DNA from: Brachybacterium nesterenkovii
GTDB lineage: Bacteria; Actinomycetota; Actinomycetes; Actinomycetales; Dermabacteraceae
Length of the DNA stretch: 58,327 nt
Direction of reading: 5' to 3'
Assembly: GCF_900163655.1 (NCBI RefSeq)
Contig: NZ_FWFG01000116.1
Span: 1-58,327 of the forward strand
Of the stretch, positions 44,605 to 53,620 are shown in pieces. The notes beneath the pieces were generated by a model. It had not been told where the DNA came from, did no database searches, and saw nothing but the letters and a program-made list of their open reading frames with translations. Position 1 is the first letter of the stretch; every line of letters begins with the position of its first letter. Both the position numbers and the translations under genes were made by a program.

Positions 44605-45461
44605 GCCCCCGACTGCGCGCCCCCCGTCTGCAGCTGAAGACCCCCGAGCAGATCGCCCTCATGCGGCGCTCGGGGCTCCTGCTGTCGCAGGTGCACGACA
44701 TGCTGAGCGAGAGCCTGCGCCCCGGCATCACCACGGGCCGCCTCGACGAGCTCGCCGAGGATATGATCCGGGACCACGGCGCGACCCCGAACTTCCTGGG
44801 CTACCAGGGGTACCCGAGGACGGTGTGCATCAGCGTCAACGAGGAGGTCGTCCACGGCATCCCCGGGGAGCGCGTGCTCGAGGAGGGGGACGTCGTCTCG
44901 ATCGACGGCGGCTGCATCGTCGAGGGCTGGCACTCCGATGCGGCCCGCACGCACATCGTCGGCGCGCCGCGCAGCGCGGCCGACGAGGCGCTGGTGGCCG
45001 TCACCGAGCAGTCGCTGTGGGCGGGCATCGCCGCGCTCGCGAGCGCGAGGCGCGTCGGGGAGGTCGGCGCCGCGATCGAGGACTTCGTCGACGACGCGAT
45101 GACCGACGGCTGGCACGGCCCGGCCCTCTCGCACCTCGAGGGCTTCGGCGGCCACGGTATCGGGACCGCGATGCACATGGAGCCCGACGTCATGAACTAC
45201 CGCACGCACGACAAGGGCCCGAAGATCGCCCCGGGCCTGTGCGTGGCGATCGAGCCCATGCTGATCCAGGGGCCGGGCGACTGGCGCATGCTCGAGGACG
45301 ACTGGACCGTGGTGGCCACGGGCGGCGGCCGTGCCGCGCACGCCGAGCACTCCGTCGCCGTGACCGAGCACGGCGTGCTCGTGCTCACCGCGGCCGACGG
45401 GGGAGCGGCCGAGCTGGCCGCGCGCGGGATCGTCGCAGCCCCCGACCCTCTGGTGGCCTGA
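44601..45461 (+). CDS. map: Methionine aminopeptidase, type I
   Basis: Removes the initiator methionine from nascent proteins. It is 286 residues with the pita-bread metal ligands: Asp in VSIDGGCIVEGW and HSDAARTHIVG, His in GFGGHGIGTAMHMEP, and Glu in VAIEPMLIQ and HAEHSVAVTEHG. The GTG start 44601 overlaps the adk stop as GTGA. Many actinobacteria carry a second map gene elsewhere. This is the secY-linked copy. Confidence 0.95.
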   Translation: MSPRLRAPRLQLKTPEQIALMRRSGLLLSQVHDMLSESLRPGITTGRLDELAEDMIRDHGATPNFLGYQGYPRTVCISVNEEVVHGIPGERVLEEGDVVSIDGGCIVEGWHSDAARTHIVGAPRSAADEALVAVTEQSLWAGIAALASARRVGEVGAAIEDFVDDAMTDGWHGPALSHLEGFGGHGIGTAMHMEPDVMNYRTHDKGPKIAPGLCVAIEPMLIQGPGDWRMLEDDWTVVATGGGRAAHAEHSVAVTEHGVLVLTAADGGAAELAARGIVAAPDPLVA

Positions 45462-45515
45462 CCCGGGCGGTTCGCGTCGTACTGGTGCACGCCATCGCGT
45501 GACGCACGCGACCTC

Positions 45516-45533
45516 CCCGGCCCCTGGGCCGGG
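45516..45533 (+). terminator. Probable terminator after map
   Basis: CCCGGCCC (45516-45523) and GGGCCGGG (45526-45533) form a short perfect stem, 55 bases after the map stop and just upstream of the infA promoter. Confidence 0.5.
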
Positions 45534-45547
45534 TCGCGGTGGACGTG

Positions 45548-45553
45548 TAAGAT
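45548..45553 (+). promoter_or_regulatory. -10 element of a probable infA promoter
   Basis: TAAGAT at 45548-45553 lies about 200 bases before infA. The -35 region (TGGGCC, 17 bases upstream) is poor and lies in the map terminator stem, so the call rests on the -10 and on position. The 294-base gap 45462-45755 otherwise holds nothing I recognise. Confidence 0.45.
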
Positions 45554-45755
45554 TGACCCTCGGGTGTCCTCCGCGCGCGTCAAGAGGCTCCCGCGCACGA
45601 GCGAGTCTCGAGCGCCCCGTGGATCTGCGGAAGCGGACCGCTCGACCCCTCGCGGCGAGCCCGGTCCGGAGGGTCACGGGACGCTCCCCCTCTCGTGGAC
45701 CGAAGAAGACGCGATGCTCTGTCCCCGCACGGCGGGAGCAGGAGATAGGGGATCC

Positions 45756-45977
45756 ATGGCCAAGAAGGACGGCGTCATCGAGGTCGAGGGCACGGTGACG
45801 GAGGCGCTCGCCAACGCGCGCTTCCGCGTCGAGCTCGACAACGGGCATAAGGGCCTCGCGCACATCTCCGGGAAGATGCGTCAGCACTACATCCGGATCC
45901 TGCCCGAGGACCGCGTGGTCGTCGAGCTGAGCCCCTACGACCTCGACAAGGGCCGCATCGTCTACCGCTACAAGTGA
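45756..45977 (+). CDS. infA: Translation initiation factor IF-1
   Basis: Occupies the A-site during initiation. It is 73 residues, one S1/OB fold over the whole length. It starts [20 protein letters not shown] and contains [20 protein letters not shown] and ends [19 protein letters not shown] precedes ATG 45756. rpmJ follows 69 bases later. Confidence 0.97.
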   Translation: MAKKDGVIEVEGTVTEALANARFRVELDNGHKGLAHISGKMRQHYIRILPEDRVVVELSPYDLDKGRIVYRYK

Positions 45978-46046
45978 CCTGCGCACGCGCCCGCGTTGCA
46001 CAGGACCGGTCCGCCTCGCGGCGGGCCCGGACGTGAGAAGGAAGAA

Positions 46047-46160
46047 ATGAAGGTCAAGCCGAGCGTCAAGCCGATCTGCGACAGCTGCAAGGTGATTCGT
46101 CGCCACAGCGTCGTCATGGTCATCTGCAAGAACCCGCGCCACAAGCAGCGCCAGGGCTGA
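46047..46160 (+). CDS. rpmJ: 50S ribosomal protein L36
   Basis: A 37-residue protein, [20 protein letters not shown] onwards, ending NPRHKQRQG. The zinc ligands of the C+ form are present (Cys11, Cys14, Cys27, His32). GAAGGAAG precedes ATG 46047. It is easily missed because of its size, but the infA-rpmJ-rpsM order makes it certain. Confidence 0.97.
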   Translation: MKVKPSVKPICDSCKVIRRHSVVMVICKNPRHKQRQG

Positions 46161-46177
46161 TCGCCCCGGCGTCGCAT

Positions 46178-46195
46178 CCGGGGCCCCGGCCCCGG
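46178..46195 (+). terminator. Possible hairpin between rpmJ and rpsM
   Basis: CCGGGGCC (46178-46185) and GGCCCCGG (46188-46195) pair perfectly around CC in the 208-base gap. It may be a weak terminator or an RNA processing site. Confidence 0.4.
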
Positions 46196-46368
46196 TGACG
46201 CACCGGCCGCATGCGGCCACCCGCCCCTCGGGGCACGACAACACAAGAGACGTCACCGCCCCTCGGAGGAGGGGACACCCGCAGGACGGAGGCTGCGGCG
46301 CATCGACGGGCGACATGCCGGATGCGAGGGGACGGATCAGGCCTCCGCGACAGTAGGAGAACACTGCC

Positions 46369-46743
46369 ATGGCACGACTTGTGGGAGTCGACCTTCCGCG
46401 CGACAAGCGCCTCGAGGTCGCCCTGACGTACATCTACGGCGTGGGCCGCACCCGCGCCCTGGAGACCCTGGAGGCCACCGGCGTCTCCGGCGACCTCCGC
46501 GTCCGCGAGGTCAGCGACGAGCAGCTCGTCGCGCTCCGCGACCACATCGAGGCGAACTACCAGGTCGAGGGCGATCTTCGCCGCGAGGTCGCCGCCGACA
46601 TCCGCCGCAAGGTCGAGATCGGTTCGTACCAGGGCCTGCGCCACCGTCGTGGCCTGCCCGTCCGCGGTCAGCGCACCAAGACCAACGCCCGCACCCGCAA
46701 GGGCCCCAAGCGCACGGTCGCCGGCAAGAAGAAGGCCCGCTGA
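46369..46743 (+). CDS. rpsM: 30S ribosomal protein S13
   Basis: A head protein bridging to the 50S subunit and the P-site tRNA. It is 124 residues. It starts [20 protein letters not shown] and contains [20 protein letters not shown] and the C-terminal [28 protein letters not shown] precedes ATG 46369. Confidence 0.97.
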   Translation: MARLVGVDLPRDKRLEVALTYIYGVGRTRALETLEATGVSGDLRVREVSDEQLVALRDHIEANYQVEGDLRREVAADIRRKVEIGSYQGLRHRRGLPVRGQRTKTNARTRKGPKRTVAGKKKAR

Positions 46744-46843
46744 TTCAGCTGGCCCGTCCGGACCAGAAGCTCTCCGCCGCCGCCACCGAGCGTGATGCGC
46801 GCGGCACACCGATCACCTGAACCCACCCGAGGAGTTCTGCCGC

Positions 46844-47251
46844 ATGGCACCCAAGACCCGCCAGGCCTCCGGCGCGCGCAAGCCCCGCCGCAAGGACAAG
46901 AAGAACGTCGTCAACGGCCAGGCCCATATCAAGAGCACGTTCAACAACACCATCGTGTCGATCACCGACCCGACCGGTGCCGTCATCTCCTGGGCCTCCG
47001 CCGGCCAGGTCGGCTTCAAGGGCTCGCGCAAGTCGACCCCGTACGCCGCGCAGATGGCCGCCGAGGCCGCCGCTCGCCGCGCCCAGGAGCACGGCCTCAA
47101 GAAGGTCGACGTCTTCGTGAAGGGCCCGGGCTCGGGCCGCGAGACCGCGATCCGCTCGCTCACCGCGGCGGGCCTCGAAGTCGGCTCCATCCAGGACGTC
47201 ACGCCGCAGGCCCACAACGGCACCCGTCCGCCCAAGCGCCGCCGCGTCTGA
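46844..47251 (+). CDS. rpsK: 30S ribosomal protein S11
   Basis: A platform protein near the Shine-Dalgarno helix. It is 135 residues. [20 protein letters not shown] and ending [18 protein letters not shown] are canonical. rpoA follows directly, and rpsD, which lies between these genes in many bacteria, is absent. Confidence 0.97.
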   Translation: MAPKTRQASGARKPRRKDKKNVVNGQAHIKSTFNNTIVSITDPTGAVISWASAGQVGFKGSRKSTPYAAQMAAEAAARRAQEHGLKKVDVFVKGPGSGRETAIRSLTAAGLEVGSIQDVTPQAHNGTRPPKRRRV

Positions 47252-47396
47252 TCCGGGCGTCGGTCGGCACGGGGGAGCGGGCACCGTCCCGCCTCCGCGT
47301 TCCGGCCGACGCACCGCGATCGTGCCCATCCACCCCTTCTGAGGCCACCACCCCTCCCGAGCGTCATATGGCGGACGCTCCCAGAAAGGAACCACC

Positions 47397-48395
47397 GTGC
47401 TCATTGCACAGCGCCCCACGCTGACCGAAGAGGTCGTGTCGGACAACCGCTCCCGGTTCGTCATCGAGCCTCTCGAGCCCGGCTTCGGCTACACGCTCGG
47501 CAACTCGCTGCGCCGCACCCTGCTGTCCTCGATCCCCGGCGCCGCGGTCACCTCGATCCGCGTCGACGGCGTGCTGCACGAGTTCAGCACCATCCCCGGG
47601 GTCAAGGAGGACGTCACCGAGATCATCCTCAACATCAAGAACCTCGTCGTCTCCTCGGAGAACGACGAGCCCGTCGTGATGTACCTCCGCAAGGAGGGCG
47701 AGGGCGAGGTCACCGGCGCCGACATCACCCCGCCGGCCGGGGTCGAGATCCACAACCCCGAGCTGCAGATCGCCACGCTCAACAGCGCCGGCCGTCTGGA
47801 GATCGAGCTCATCGTCGAGCGCGGACGCGGCTACGTGTCCGCCGCCCAGAACAAGGGCGTCGACGCCGAGATCGGCCGCGTGCCGGTCGACTCGATCTAC
47901 TCGCCGGTCCTCAAGGTGACCTACAAGGTCGAGGCCACCCGCGTCGAGCAGCGCACCGACTTCGACCGTCTGATCGTGGACGTCGAGACCAAGCCGGCCA
48001 TCACCCCGCGCGACGCCGTCGCGTCCGCGGGCAAGACCCTGGTCGAGCTGTTCGGCCTGGCCCACGAGCTGAACGAGGAGGCCGAGGGCATCGAGATCGG
48101 CCCGTCGCCGACGGATCAGGCGCTCGCCGCCGATCTGGCGCTGCCGATCAACGACCTGAACCTCACGGTCCGCTCGTACAACTGCCTCATGCGCGAGGGC
48201 GTCCACACCGTGGGCGAGCTGACCGCGCGCAGCGAGGCCGACCTTCTGGACATCCGCAACTTCGGGCAGAAGTCCATCGACGAGGTCAAGGCGAAGCTCG
48301 CGGAGCTGGGCCTGTCGCTCAAGGACTCCCCGGCCGGGTTCGACCCGTCCGCCGCGCTGGGGTCCTACGACGACGACTTCGGCGACCAGTACTGA
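47397..48395 (+). CDS. rpoA: DNA-directed RNA polymerase subunit alpha
   Basis: Dimerizes to start polymerase assembly and contacts UP elements and activators. It is 332 residues. The N-terminal domain contains [20 protein letters not shown]. The C-terminal domain has [20 protein letters not shown] and the DNA-contacting [23 protein letters not shown] 47397 has AGAAAGGA upstream. An acidic tail ends the protein. Confidence 0.97.
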   Translation: MLIAQRPTLTEEVVSDNRSRFVIEPLEPGFGYTLGNSLRRTLLSSIPGAAVTSIRVDGVLHEFSTIPGVKEDVTEIILNIKNLVVSSENDEPVVMYLRKEGEGEVTGADITPPAGVEIHNPELQIATLNSAGRLEIELIVERGRGYVSAAQNKGVDAEIGRVPVDSIYSPVLKVTYKVEATRVEQRTDFDRLIVDVETKPAITPRDAVASAGKTLVELFGLAHELNEEAEGIEIGPSPTDQALAADLALPINDLNLTVRSYNCLMREGVHTVGELTARSEADLLDIRNFGQKSIDEVKAKLAELGLSLKDSPAGFDPSAALGSYDDDFGDQY

Positions 48396-48420
48396 CCTCA
48401 TCTGATCTAGGAGAACGATC

Positions 48421-48897
48421 ATGCCTGCACCCACCAAGGGCGCTCGCCTCGGCGGATCCCCCGCTCACGAGCGGATGATCCTGGCGAACCTCGCCACCGA
48501 GCTGTTCCGCCACAAGGCGATCACCACCACCGAGTCGCGCGCCAAGCGCCTGCGCCCCCTCGCGGAGCGCCTCGTGACCCAGGCGAAGAAGGGCGATCTC
48601 GCCTCCCGCCGCCGGGTTATGCGCACCGTGCGCGACAAGGGCGTCGTCTACTCGCTGTTCGAGGAGATCGCGCCGACGTTCGCGGAGCGCCCGGGCGGCT
48701 ACACCCGCATCACCAAGGTCGCGCCCCGCAAGGGCGACAACGCGCCGATGGCCGTCATCGAGCTCGTGACCGAGGCCTACTCGGCCAAGCAGTCCGTGGT
48801 CAAGGAGGCCGAGGGCGCCGCGAAGAACGCCGCCAAGGCCGACGAGACCCCCGCCGCGCTGGTCGACACCGCCGCCGCGGAGGACGAGAAGGCCTGA
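48421..48897 (+). CDS. rplQ: 50S ribosomal protein L17
   Basis: Lies near the tunnel exit. It is 158 residues. It has [20 protein letters not shown] and [20 protein letters not shown], with the usual L17 core ending near residue 120 ([10 protein letters not shown]). An Ala/Glu-rich tail of about 38 residues follows, as in other actinobacteria. It ends the alpha operon. truA, often next, is not here. Confidence 0.97.
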   Translation: MPAPTKGARLGGSPAHERMILANLATELFRHKAITTTESRAKRLRPLAERLVTQAKKGDLASRRRVMRTVRDKGVVYSLFEEIAPTFAERPGGYTRITKVAPRKGDNAPMAVIELVTEAYSAKQSVVKEAEGAAKNAAKADETPAALVDTAAAEDEKA

Positions 48898-48917
48898 GCC
48901 TCCTCTCCGACTCCGCT

Positions 48918-48953
48918 CGACGGGCCGCGATCCTCACGGATCGCGGCCCGTCG
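48918..48953 (+). terminator. Terminator after rplQ
   Basis: CGACGGGCCGCGATCC (48918-48933) and its complement (48938-48953) form a perfect 16-bp stem with a TCAC loop, closing the ribosomal block. Confidence 0.87.
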
Positions 48954-49160
48954 CGCATGCGGCGCCGTTCAGCTCACGCGCGGGGGCGTGCGTGCGGCGC
49001 CGTGCCTCGGTGATGTGACCAGGTGCACGAGAGTTCGCGGGGTCTTGACCATCCCGTTGCCCGAACCGGGAAAGCGCGCGGGCACAATGGGCTCCGTCCG
49101 CCCCGGACGTCCCCGCGGCCGGGTGGGCGATCCCCGCTTCCCCTCTCCCCGGAGCACGTC

Positions 49161-51239
49161 ATGTCCCCCTCCCATCCCGTCCGCCCCCTCCCGTCGGTCC
49201 GTCGGCGCGTGCTCCTCGGCCTCGGCGCCGCCGCCGTCCCCGCGGCCGTGCTCGGCCTCCCGGAGGTCGCCGACGCCGTCCCCGCCGGGCCCGGTGCGCC
49301 CGCGGAGCCCGTGCTGCCGCTCGAGCCGGTCGATCCGGCGGTCACCGGCGGCGAGACCGTCATCCTCGATCAGGTGCTCGCGGACCTCGCGCCCGTCACG
49401 GACGACCCGGACGGCCCGCTGCGGCGCATCGAGGACGTCGCCGCCACGATGATCGGCTGCACGTGGCAGGGCGAGGCCCCCGAGGAGGTGTGGGTCCGCG
49501 GCCGCGCCGAGGACGGCACCTGGTCCCCGTGGCTCGAGGCCGAGCGCGCCTTCGACCCGGAGACGGGCGATGCCGCCGACGGCACCGAGCCCTCCTGGCT
49601 GGGCGGCTCCTTCGCCGTCGACGTGCGCGCCTCCCGCGGCGGCGAGGACGTCTCCGGCGAGCTCACCGCGCACATCGTCACCACCTCCCCCCGCAAGCAG
49701 GACGACGGGACCGCGCTGTTCACCGCCGGGGCCGGCGTCGGCGCGACGGGCCGCGTCGGCGTCGTCGGCGCGATCTCCTCGACGGCGGGCACCAGCATCG
49801 GGCCCAACGCGCCGACCGTCATCTCCCGCGCGCAGTGGGGAGCCGATGAGTCCCTCGTCCGCTCGGTGTCCACGAGCTCCTCGCTCAAGGGCGTGGTCCT
49901 GCACCACACGGCGGGGGCGAACTCCTACAGCCAGGCGGAGTCGGCCCAGCAGGTGCGCGGCATCCTGAGCTACCACACCAAGACGCTCGGCTGGTCGGAC
50001 ATCGGCTACAACTTCCTGATCGACCGCTACGGCCAGGTCTTCGAGGCCCGCCACGGCGGGATGATCAACAACGTCGTCGGCGCCCATGCGCTCGGCTTCA
50101 ACACCGGCACCTGCGGGATCTCGGTCATGGGCGACTTCACCTCGAGCGCCCCGCCGCAGGTCGCGATCGACGCCGCGATGTCGGTGGCCGCATGGAAGCT
50201 GCTGGGCACGATGCGCGCCGACATCTCCGAGAAGGTTTCCTACACCGTCGGCATCTCCGGGACGCGCTTCCCCAAGGGGTCGACGCAGTCGCTGCCGCGG
50301 TTCTACGCGCACCGCGACGTCGGCACCACCGCCTGCCCCGGCGCCGCGTTCTACGGCCGCATGTCGACCATGCGCACGGATCTGCAGCGCCGTATCGACA
50401 CCGGCTGGCGAGGCCACTTCGACGCATTCCGCACGGCGGGCGGAGGCGACGTCCTCGGCTCGGTCAAGAAGGTCGCCCACCCGAAGGGCTCGTACACGCT
50501 CACGGTCCTGACCAAGGGCATCATCCTGTCCGATGGGCTCAAGAACTCCGTCGCCTACGCGACGCCGTTCGCGGACTCGTGGAAGCCCGAGTGGGGCCGG
50601 CCGACCTCGGAGGCTTCGGAGGTCTCGGGCGTCACGCGTCAGCGGTTCGAGCACGGGACCGCCGTCCTCCAGGGCGGTAACGTCACGTTCTCGACGCAGC
50701 GCTTCAGCGACGTCCCCCCGAGCATGATGTTCGCGGCCGAGATCGAGGAGATCGCCGCCCGGGGCATCACGACCGGCTACCCCGACGGCACCTACCGGCC
50801 GGCGGCGTCGATCAACCGCGATGCGATGATCGCGTTCATCCACCGCGCCAAGGGGTCCCCGTCGTCCACGCCGCCAGCGCGCTCGCCGTTCCGGGATCTG
50901 ACGCCGTCGACGATGTACTACAAGGAGATCTGCTGGGCGCTGGACCAGGGCATCACGACGGGTTATCCGGACGGTACGTATCGTCCGACGGAGCCGGTCG
51001 AGCGCGGTGCGGTCGCGGCATTCCTCCACCGCTGCGCTGGATCGCCCACGGTGTCGACCGGAGGCCAGCGGTTCAGCGACGTGCCGGTGAGCCATCAGTT
51101 CTTCCGGGAGATCTCCTGGCTCGTGAGCGCAGGGATCACCACGGGGTGGCCGGACGGCACGTTCCATCCGGAGGCTGCGATCAACCGTGATGCGATGGCG
51201 GCGTTCATGGTGCGGTGGCTCAAGGCCACCGGGGCATGA
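49161..51239 (+). CDS. Secreted N-acetylmuramoyl-L-alanine amidase with three SLH domains
   Basis: A 692-residue exported cell-wall hydrolase. The N-terminus has a signal peptide with three arginines (SVRRRVLLGLGAAAVPAAVL), possibly Tat-dependent. A linker of about 200 residues leads to an amidase_2/PGRP domain with zinc-ligand candidates His248/His249 (LHHTAG), His384 and Cys392 (AHRDVGTTACPG). A short LGFP-like region follows near residues 420-510. Three SLH repeats end the protein (about 513-563, 574-627, 636-692), each with a GITTGYPDGTY-type core. The usual TRAE motif is replaced by NRDA, ERGA and NRDA. GGAG precedes ATG 49161. The stop overlaps the next start (ATGA), coupling it to the pyruvyltransferase/glycosyltransferase gene. 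Confidence 0.9.
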   Translation: MSPSHPVRPLPSVRRRVLLGLGAAAVPAAVLGLPEVADAVPAGPGAPAEPVLPLEPVDPAVTGGETVILDQVLADLAPVTDDPDGPLRRIEDVAATMIGCTWQGEAPEEVWVRGRAEDGTWSPWLEAERAFDPETGDAADGTEPSWLGGSFAVDVRASRGGEDVSGELTAHIVTTSPRKQDDGTALFTAGAGVGATGRVGVVGAISSTAGTSIGPNAPTVISRAQWGADESLVRSVSTSSSLKGVVLHHTAGANSYSQAESAQQVRGILSYHTKTLGWSDIGYNFLIDRYGQVFEARHGGMINNVVGAHALGFNTGTCGISVMGDFTSSAPPQVAIDAAMSVAAWKLLGTMRADISEKVSYTVGISGTRFPKGSTQSLPRFYAHRDVGTTACPGAAFYGRMSTMRTDLQRRIDTGWRGHFDAFRTAGGGDVLGSVKKVAHPKGSYTLTVLTKGIILSDGLKNSVAYATPFADSWKPEWGRPTSEASEVSGVTRQRFEHGTAVLQGGNVTFSTQRFSDVPPSMMFAAEIEEIAARGITTGYPDGTYRPAASINRDAMIAFIHRAKGSPSSTPPARSPFRDLTPSTMYYKEICWALDQGITTGYPDGTYRPTEPVERGAVAAFLHRCAGSPTVSTGGQRFSDVPVSHQFFREISWLVSAGITTGWPDGTFHPEAAINRDAMAAFMVRWLKATGA

Positions 51240-53581
51240 CCGACGGCCGTGCGCTCCGCGTCGCGCTGCTGTGCGACGTCGACCAGAGCGTCTACCACGT
51301 CGGCGACGAGGCGATCGGGCTGGCCGGCGCCCAGCGGCTGGGGGCGCACGGATTCGACGTCGTCATGGTCTCGCGGGGCGAGAAGTACGGCCCCGAGGGG
51401 ACCGTGCCCGCCGAGGCGATCGAGGCGCTGACCTTCCCCTGGCCCGAGCCCGACCGCGAGCGGTACCTCGACGAGATCACCCGCGTGCTCGCGGGGGAGC
51501 CCGGTGCCCTGCCGCCCGAGGACAAGCTGCATCGCATCATCGAGCAGATCCGCGGGGTCGACGCCCTCGTGATCGGCGGCGGAGGCAGCCTGAACTCCCG
51601 CTACGGCTGGCTCCTGTACGAGCGCGCCGCGACGGCGCTGGTCGCGGCGGCGCTCGGCAAGCCCGTCGTCCTGACCGGTCAGAGCGTCGGACCCGACCTC
51701 ACGGTCACGGATGCCGAGGTCCTCGGACGGCTGCTCGACGCGTGCGTCCTCGCAGGCGTGCGGGACGCCGACTCGCTCGCGCTCGCCCGCGCGATCCGCC
51801 CGGAGCATCCCGCGCTCGTGCAGACCGTCGACGACGCCGTGCTGCTCGAGGGCCTCGACGACGTCGGGCTCGCCGAGCGCATTTCCGTGACCGTAGGATC
51901 GGACCCGGGCTCCCTGCCCGCCGACGATCTCGTCGCGGTCATGGCCGCCGTCGTCGACGGCCTCGCGGACCGCACCGGCGCCGAGATCGAGCTCGTGCCC
52001 CACATGGCCGATCCCGACACCGGCGGCAGCGACCTCGACATGCACGCGCGCATCGCCTCCCGCCTGCGCCACGATGCCGCGCAGCTGCCCATCCGCCCCG
52101 CCGAGGAGACGGCGCGGCGCCAGGCGGGCTCCGCCTGGATCGTGACGACCCGCTTCCACCCCGTCGTGTTCGGCACCGCGTCCGGGGCAAGCGTGCTCGC
52201 GCTGCCGATGAACCGGTACGGGCGCAGCCGCGTCGACGGCGCCCTCGCCAACGCCGGCTGGTCCGGCGGCTCGGTCCCGCTCGCGGCGCTCTGGGATCCG
52301 GCGACCGGCGGGGCATCCGCCCTGCTCGACCCCGTCCTCGACGCGCTCGTCGCCCGTGCCGAGCGCGAGCGCGAGCACCTGCGCGCCCGCCGGACAGGGG
52401 TGCGCGCCGACGCCGCGGCATGGTGGGACCGGATCGCCGGGGCCCTGCGCGGCGAGGGAGCCGGATGCGCACCCGCCCTCCGCGGCCCCGCCCCCGTGCA
52501 GCGCTTCGACGACGACCTGCGCGCGGCGCTCGCACCGTACCGCGCCGTCGAGCAGGCGGAGCGGAGCGCACCGGCGACCGTCGGCATCGTGATGCGCACC
52601 CAGGACCGGACGGTGATGCTCGATCGCGCCGTGCGCGACGTCCTGTCCCAGACCTGGGCCGACTGGCATCTCGTGATCGTCGACGATGCGGGCTCGGACC
52701 CCGCAGGCGTCGTCGCCGTCGTCGCCCGCTACGCGCATGAGGCCGCTGGGCGCATCACCGTCCTGCATCGCGATCGTTCGACGGGGATGGAGGCCGCGAG
52801 CAACGCCGGGATCGCCGCGACGGCGACGGAGCTGCTCGCGATCCACGACGATGACGACACCTGGCGGCCGACGTTCCTGCAGCGCACTGTCGCGCATCTG
52901 CGCGCGCATCCCGAGCAGCCGGCCGTCGTGGTGCGCACCGAGATCGTGCATGAGCACCAGGAGGGCACGACGCTGGTCGAGGACGAGCGCTTCGTCGTGA
53001 ACCCCGAGCTCACCGGGATGCACCTCGTGGACTTCATGGCGCTGAACCGGACCACGCCGATCGCCGTGCTGCACCGCCGGGCCGTGCACGATGAGGTGGG
53101 CCTGTTCCGCGAGGACCTCCCCGTCGTGGGCGACTACGAGTTCCACTTGCGCCTGCTGGCCCGGGGACCGATCGGCTTCCTGGATCTGCCGCTCGCCGAG
53201 TGGCGTCTGCGCCCGAGCGCCTCGGGCACAGCGAGCAACTCGATGTTCGCGGCCGCCGACGCCCACACGGAGTTCGACCGTGTCCTGGCCGACGAGCATC
53301 TGCGCCCCTGGGTCGCCGAGCACGGGCTCGGCCTGCCCCTGTTCATCTCCCGCGCCGTCGAGGAGCGCGTGGGGAAGGCCCTGTCCCCGCTGCATGAGCA
53401 GAACGAGCGGCTGCTCGCACTGCTCGAGGAGACCACGGCACGTCTCTCCATGCTCGAGGAGGTCGCGCGCCACCAGCAGGTCCGTCTCGATGAGCGCAGC
53501 GCCGTCGACCTCACGCGGCGCGCGGCCCGCTCCGCGCGCACCGGGATGCACCGGGCGGTGGGGCTGCTCCGCCGGAACTGA
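51236..53581 (+). CDS. Polysaccharide pyruvyltransferase fused to a family-2 glycosyltransferase
   Basis: A 781-residue cytoplasmic fusion. Residues ~6-330 resemble the CsaB/WcaK pyruvyltransferase family, which moves a pyruvyl ketal from phosphoenolpyruvate to a wall sugar: VGDEAIGLAGAQRL, VIGGGGSLNSRYGWLLYE near 115, and the R-F-H motif at Arg306-His308. Residues ~448-690 form a GT-A glycosyltransferase with VGIVMRTQDRTVMLDRAV, VDDAGSD and the metal-binding DDDD at 538-541. A coiled-coil segment lies near 700-745. No membrane segment is seen. The start, ATG 51236, overlaps the SLH-amidase stop. I infer that it modifies the wall polymer to which SLH proteins bind. The sugar substrates are unknown. 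Confidence 0.83.
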   Translation: MTDGRALRVALLCDVDQSVYHVGDEAIGLAGAQRLGAHGFDVVMVSRGEKYGPEGTVPAEAIEALTFPWPEPDRERYLDEITRVLAGEPGALPPEDKLHRIIEQIRGVDALVIGGGGSLNSRYGWLLYERAATALVAAALGKPVVLTGQSVGPDLTVTDAEVLGRLLDACVLAGVRDADSLALARAIRPEHPALVQTVDDAVLLEGLDDVGLAERISVTVGSDPGSLPADDLVAVMAAVVDGLADRTGAEIELVPHMADPDTGGSDLDMHARIASRLRHDAAQLPIRPAEETARRQAGSAWIVTTRFHPVVFGTASGASVLALPMNRYGRSRVDGALANAGWSGGSVPLAALWDPATGGASALLDPVLDALVARAEREREHLRARRTGVRADAAAWWDRIAGALRGEGAGCAPALRGPAPVQRFDDDLRAALAPYRAVEQAERSAPATVGIVMRTQDRTVMLDRAVRDVLSQTWADWHLVIVDDAGSDPAGVVAVVARYAHEAAGRITVLHRDRSTGMEAASNAGIAATATELLAIHDDDDTWRPTFLQRTVAHLRAHPEQPAVVVRTEIVHEHQEGTTLVEDERFVVNPELTGMHLVDFMALNRTTPIAVLHRRAVHDEVGLFREDLPVVGDYEFHLRLLARGPIGFLDLPLAEWRLRPSASGTASNSMFAAADAHTEFDRVLADEHLRPWVAEHGLGLPLFISRAVEERVGKALSPLHEQNERLLALLEETTARLSMLEEVARHQQVRLDERSAVDLTRRAARSARTGMHRAVGLLRRN

Positions 53582-53620
53582 GACAGCCCCGCCCGCATGA
53601 CGGACGGGGCGGCGCCTGTC
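53582..53620. terminator. Bidirectional terminator between convergent genes
   Basis: GCCCCGCCCG (53586-53595) pairs with CGGACGGGGC (53601-53610) with one mismatch. GACAG and CTGTC outside it (53582-53586, 53616-53620) can extend the structure. The element fills the gap between the glycosyltransferase and purL stops. Confidence 0.6.
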
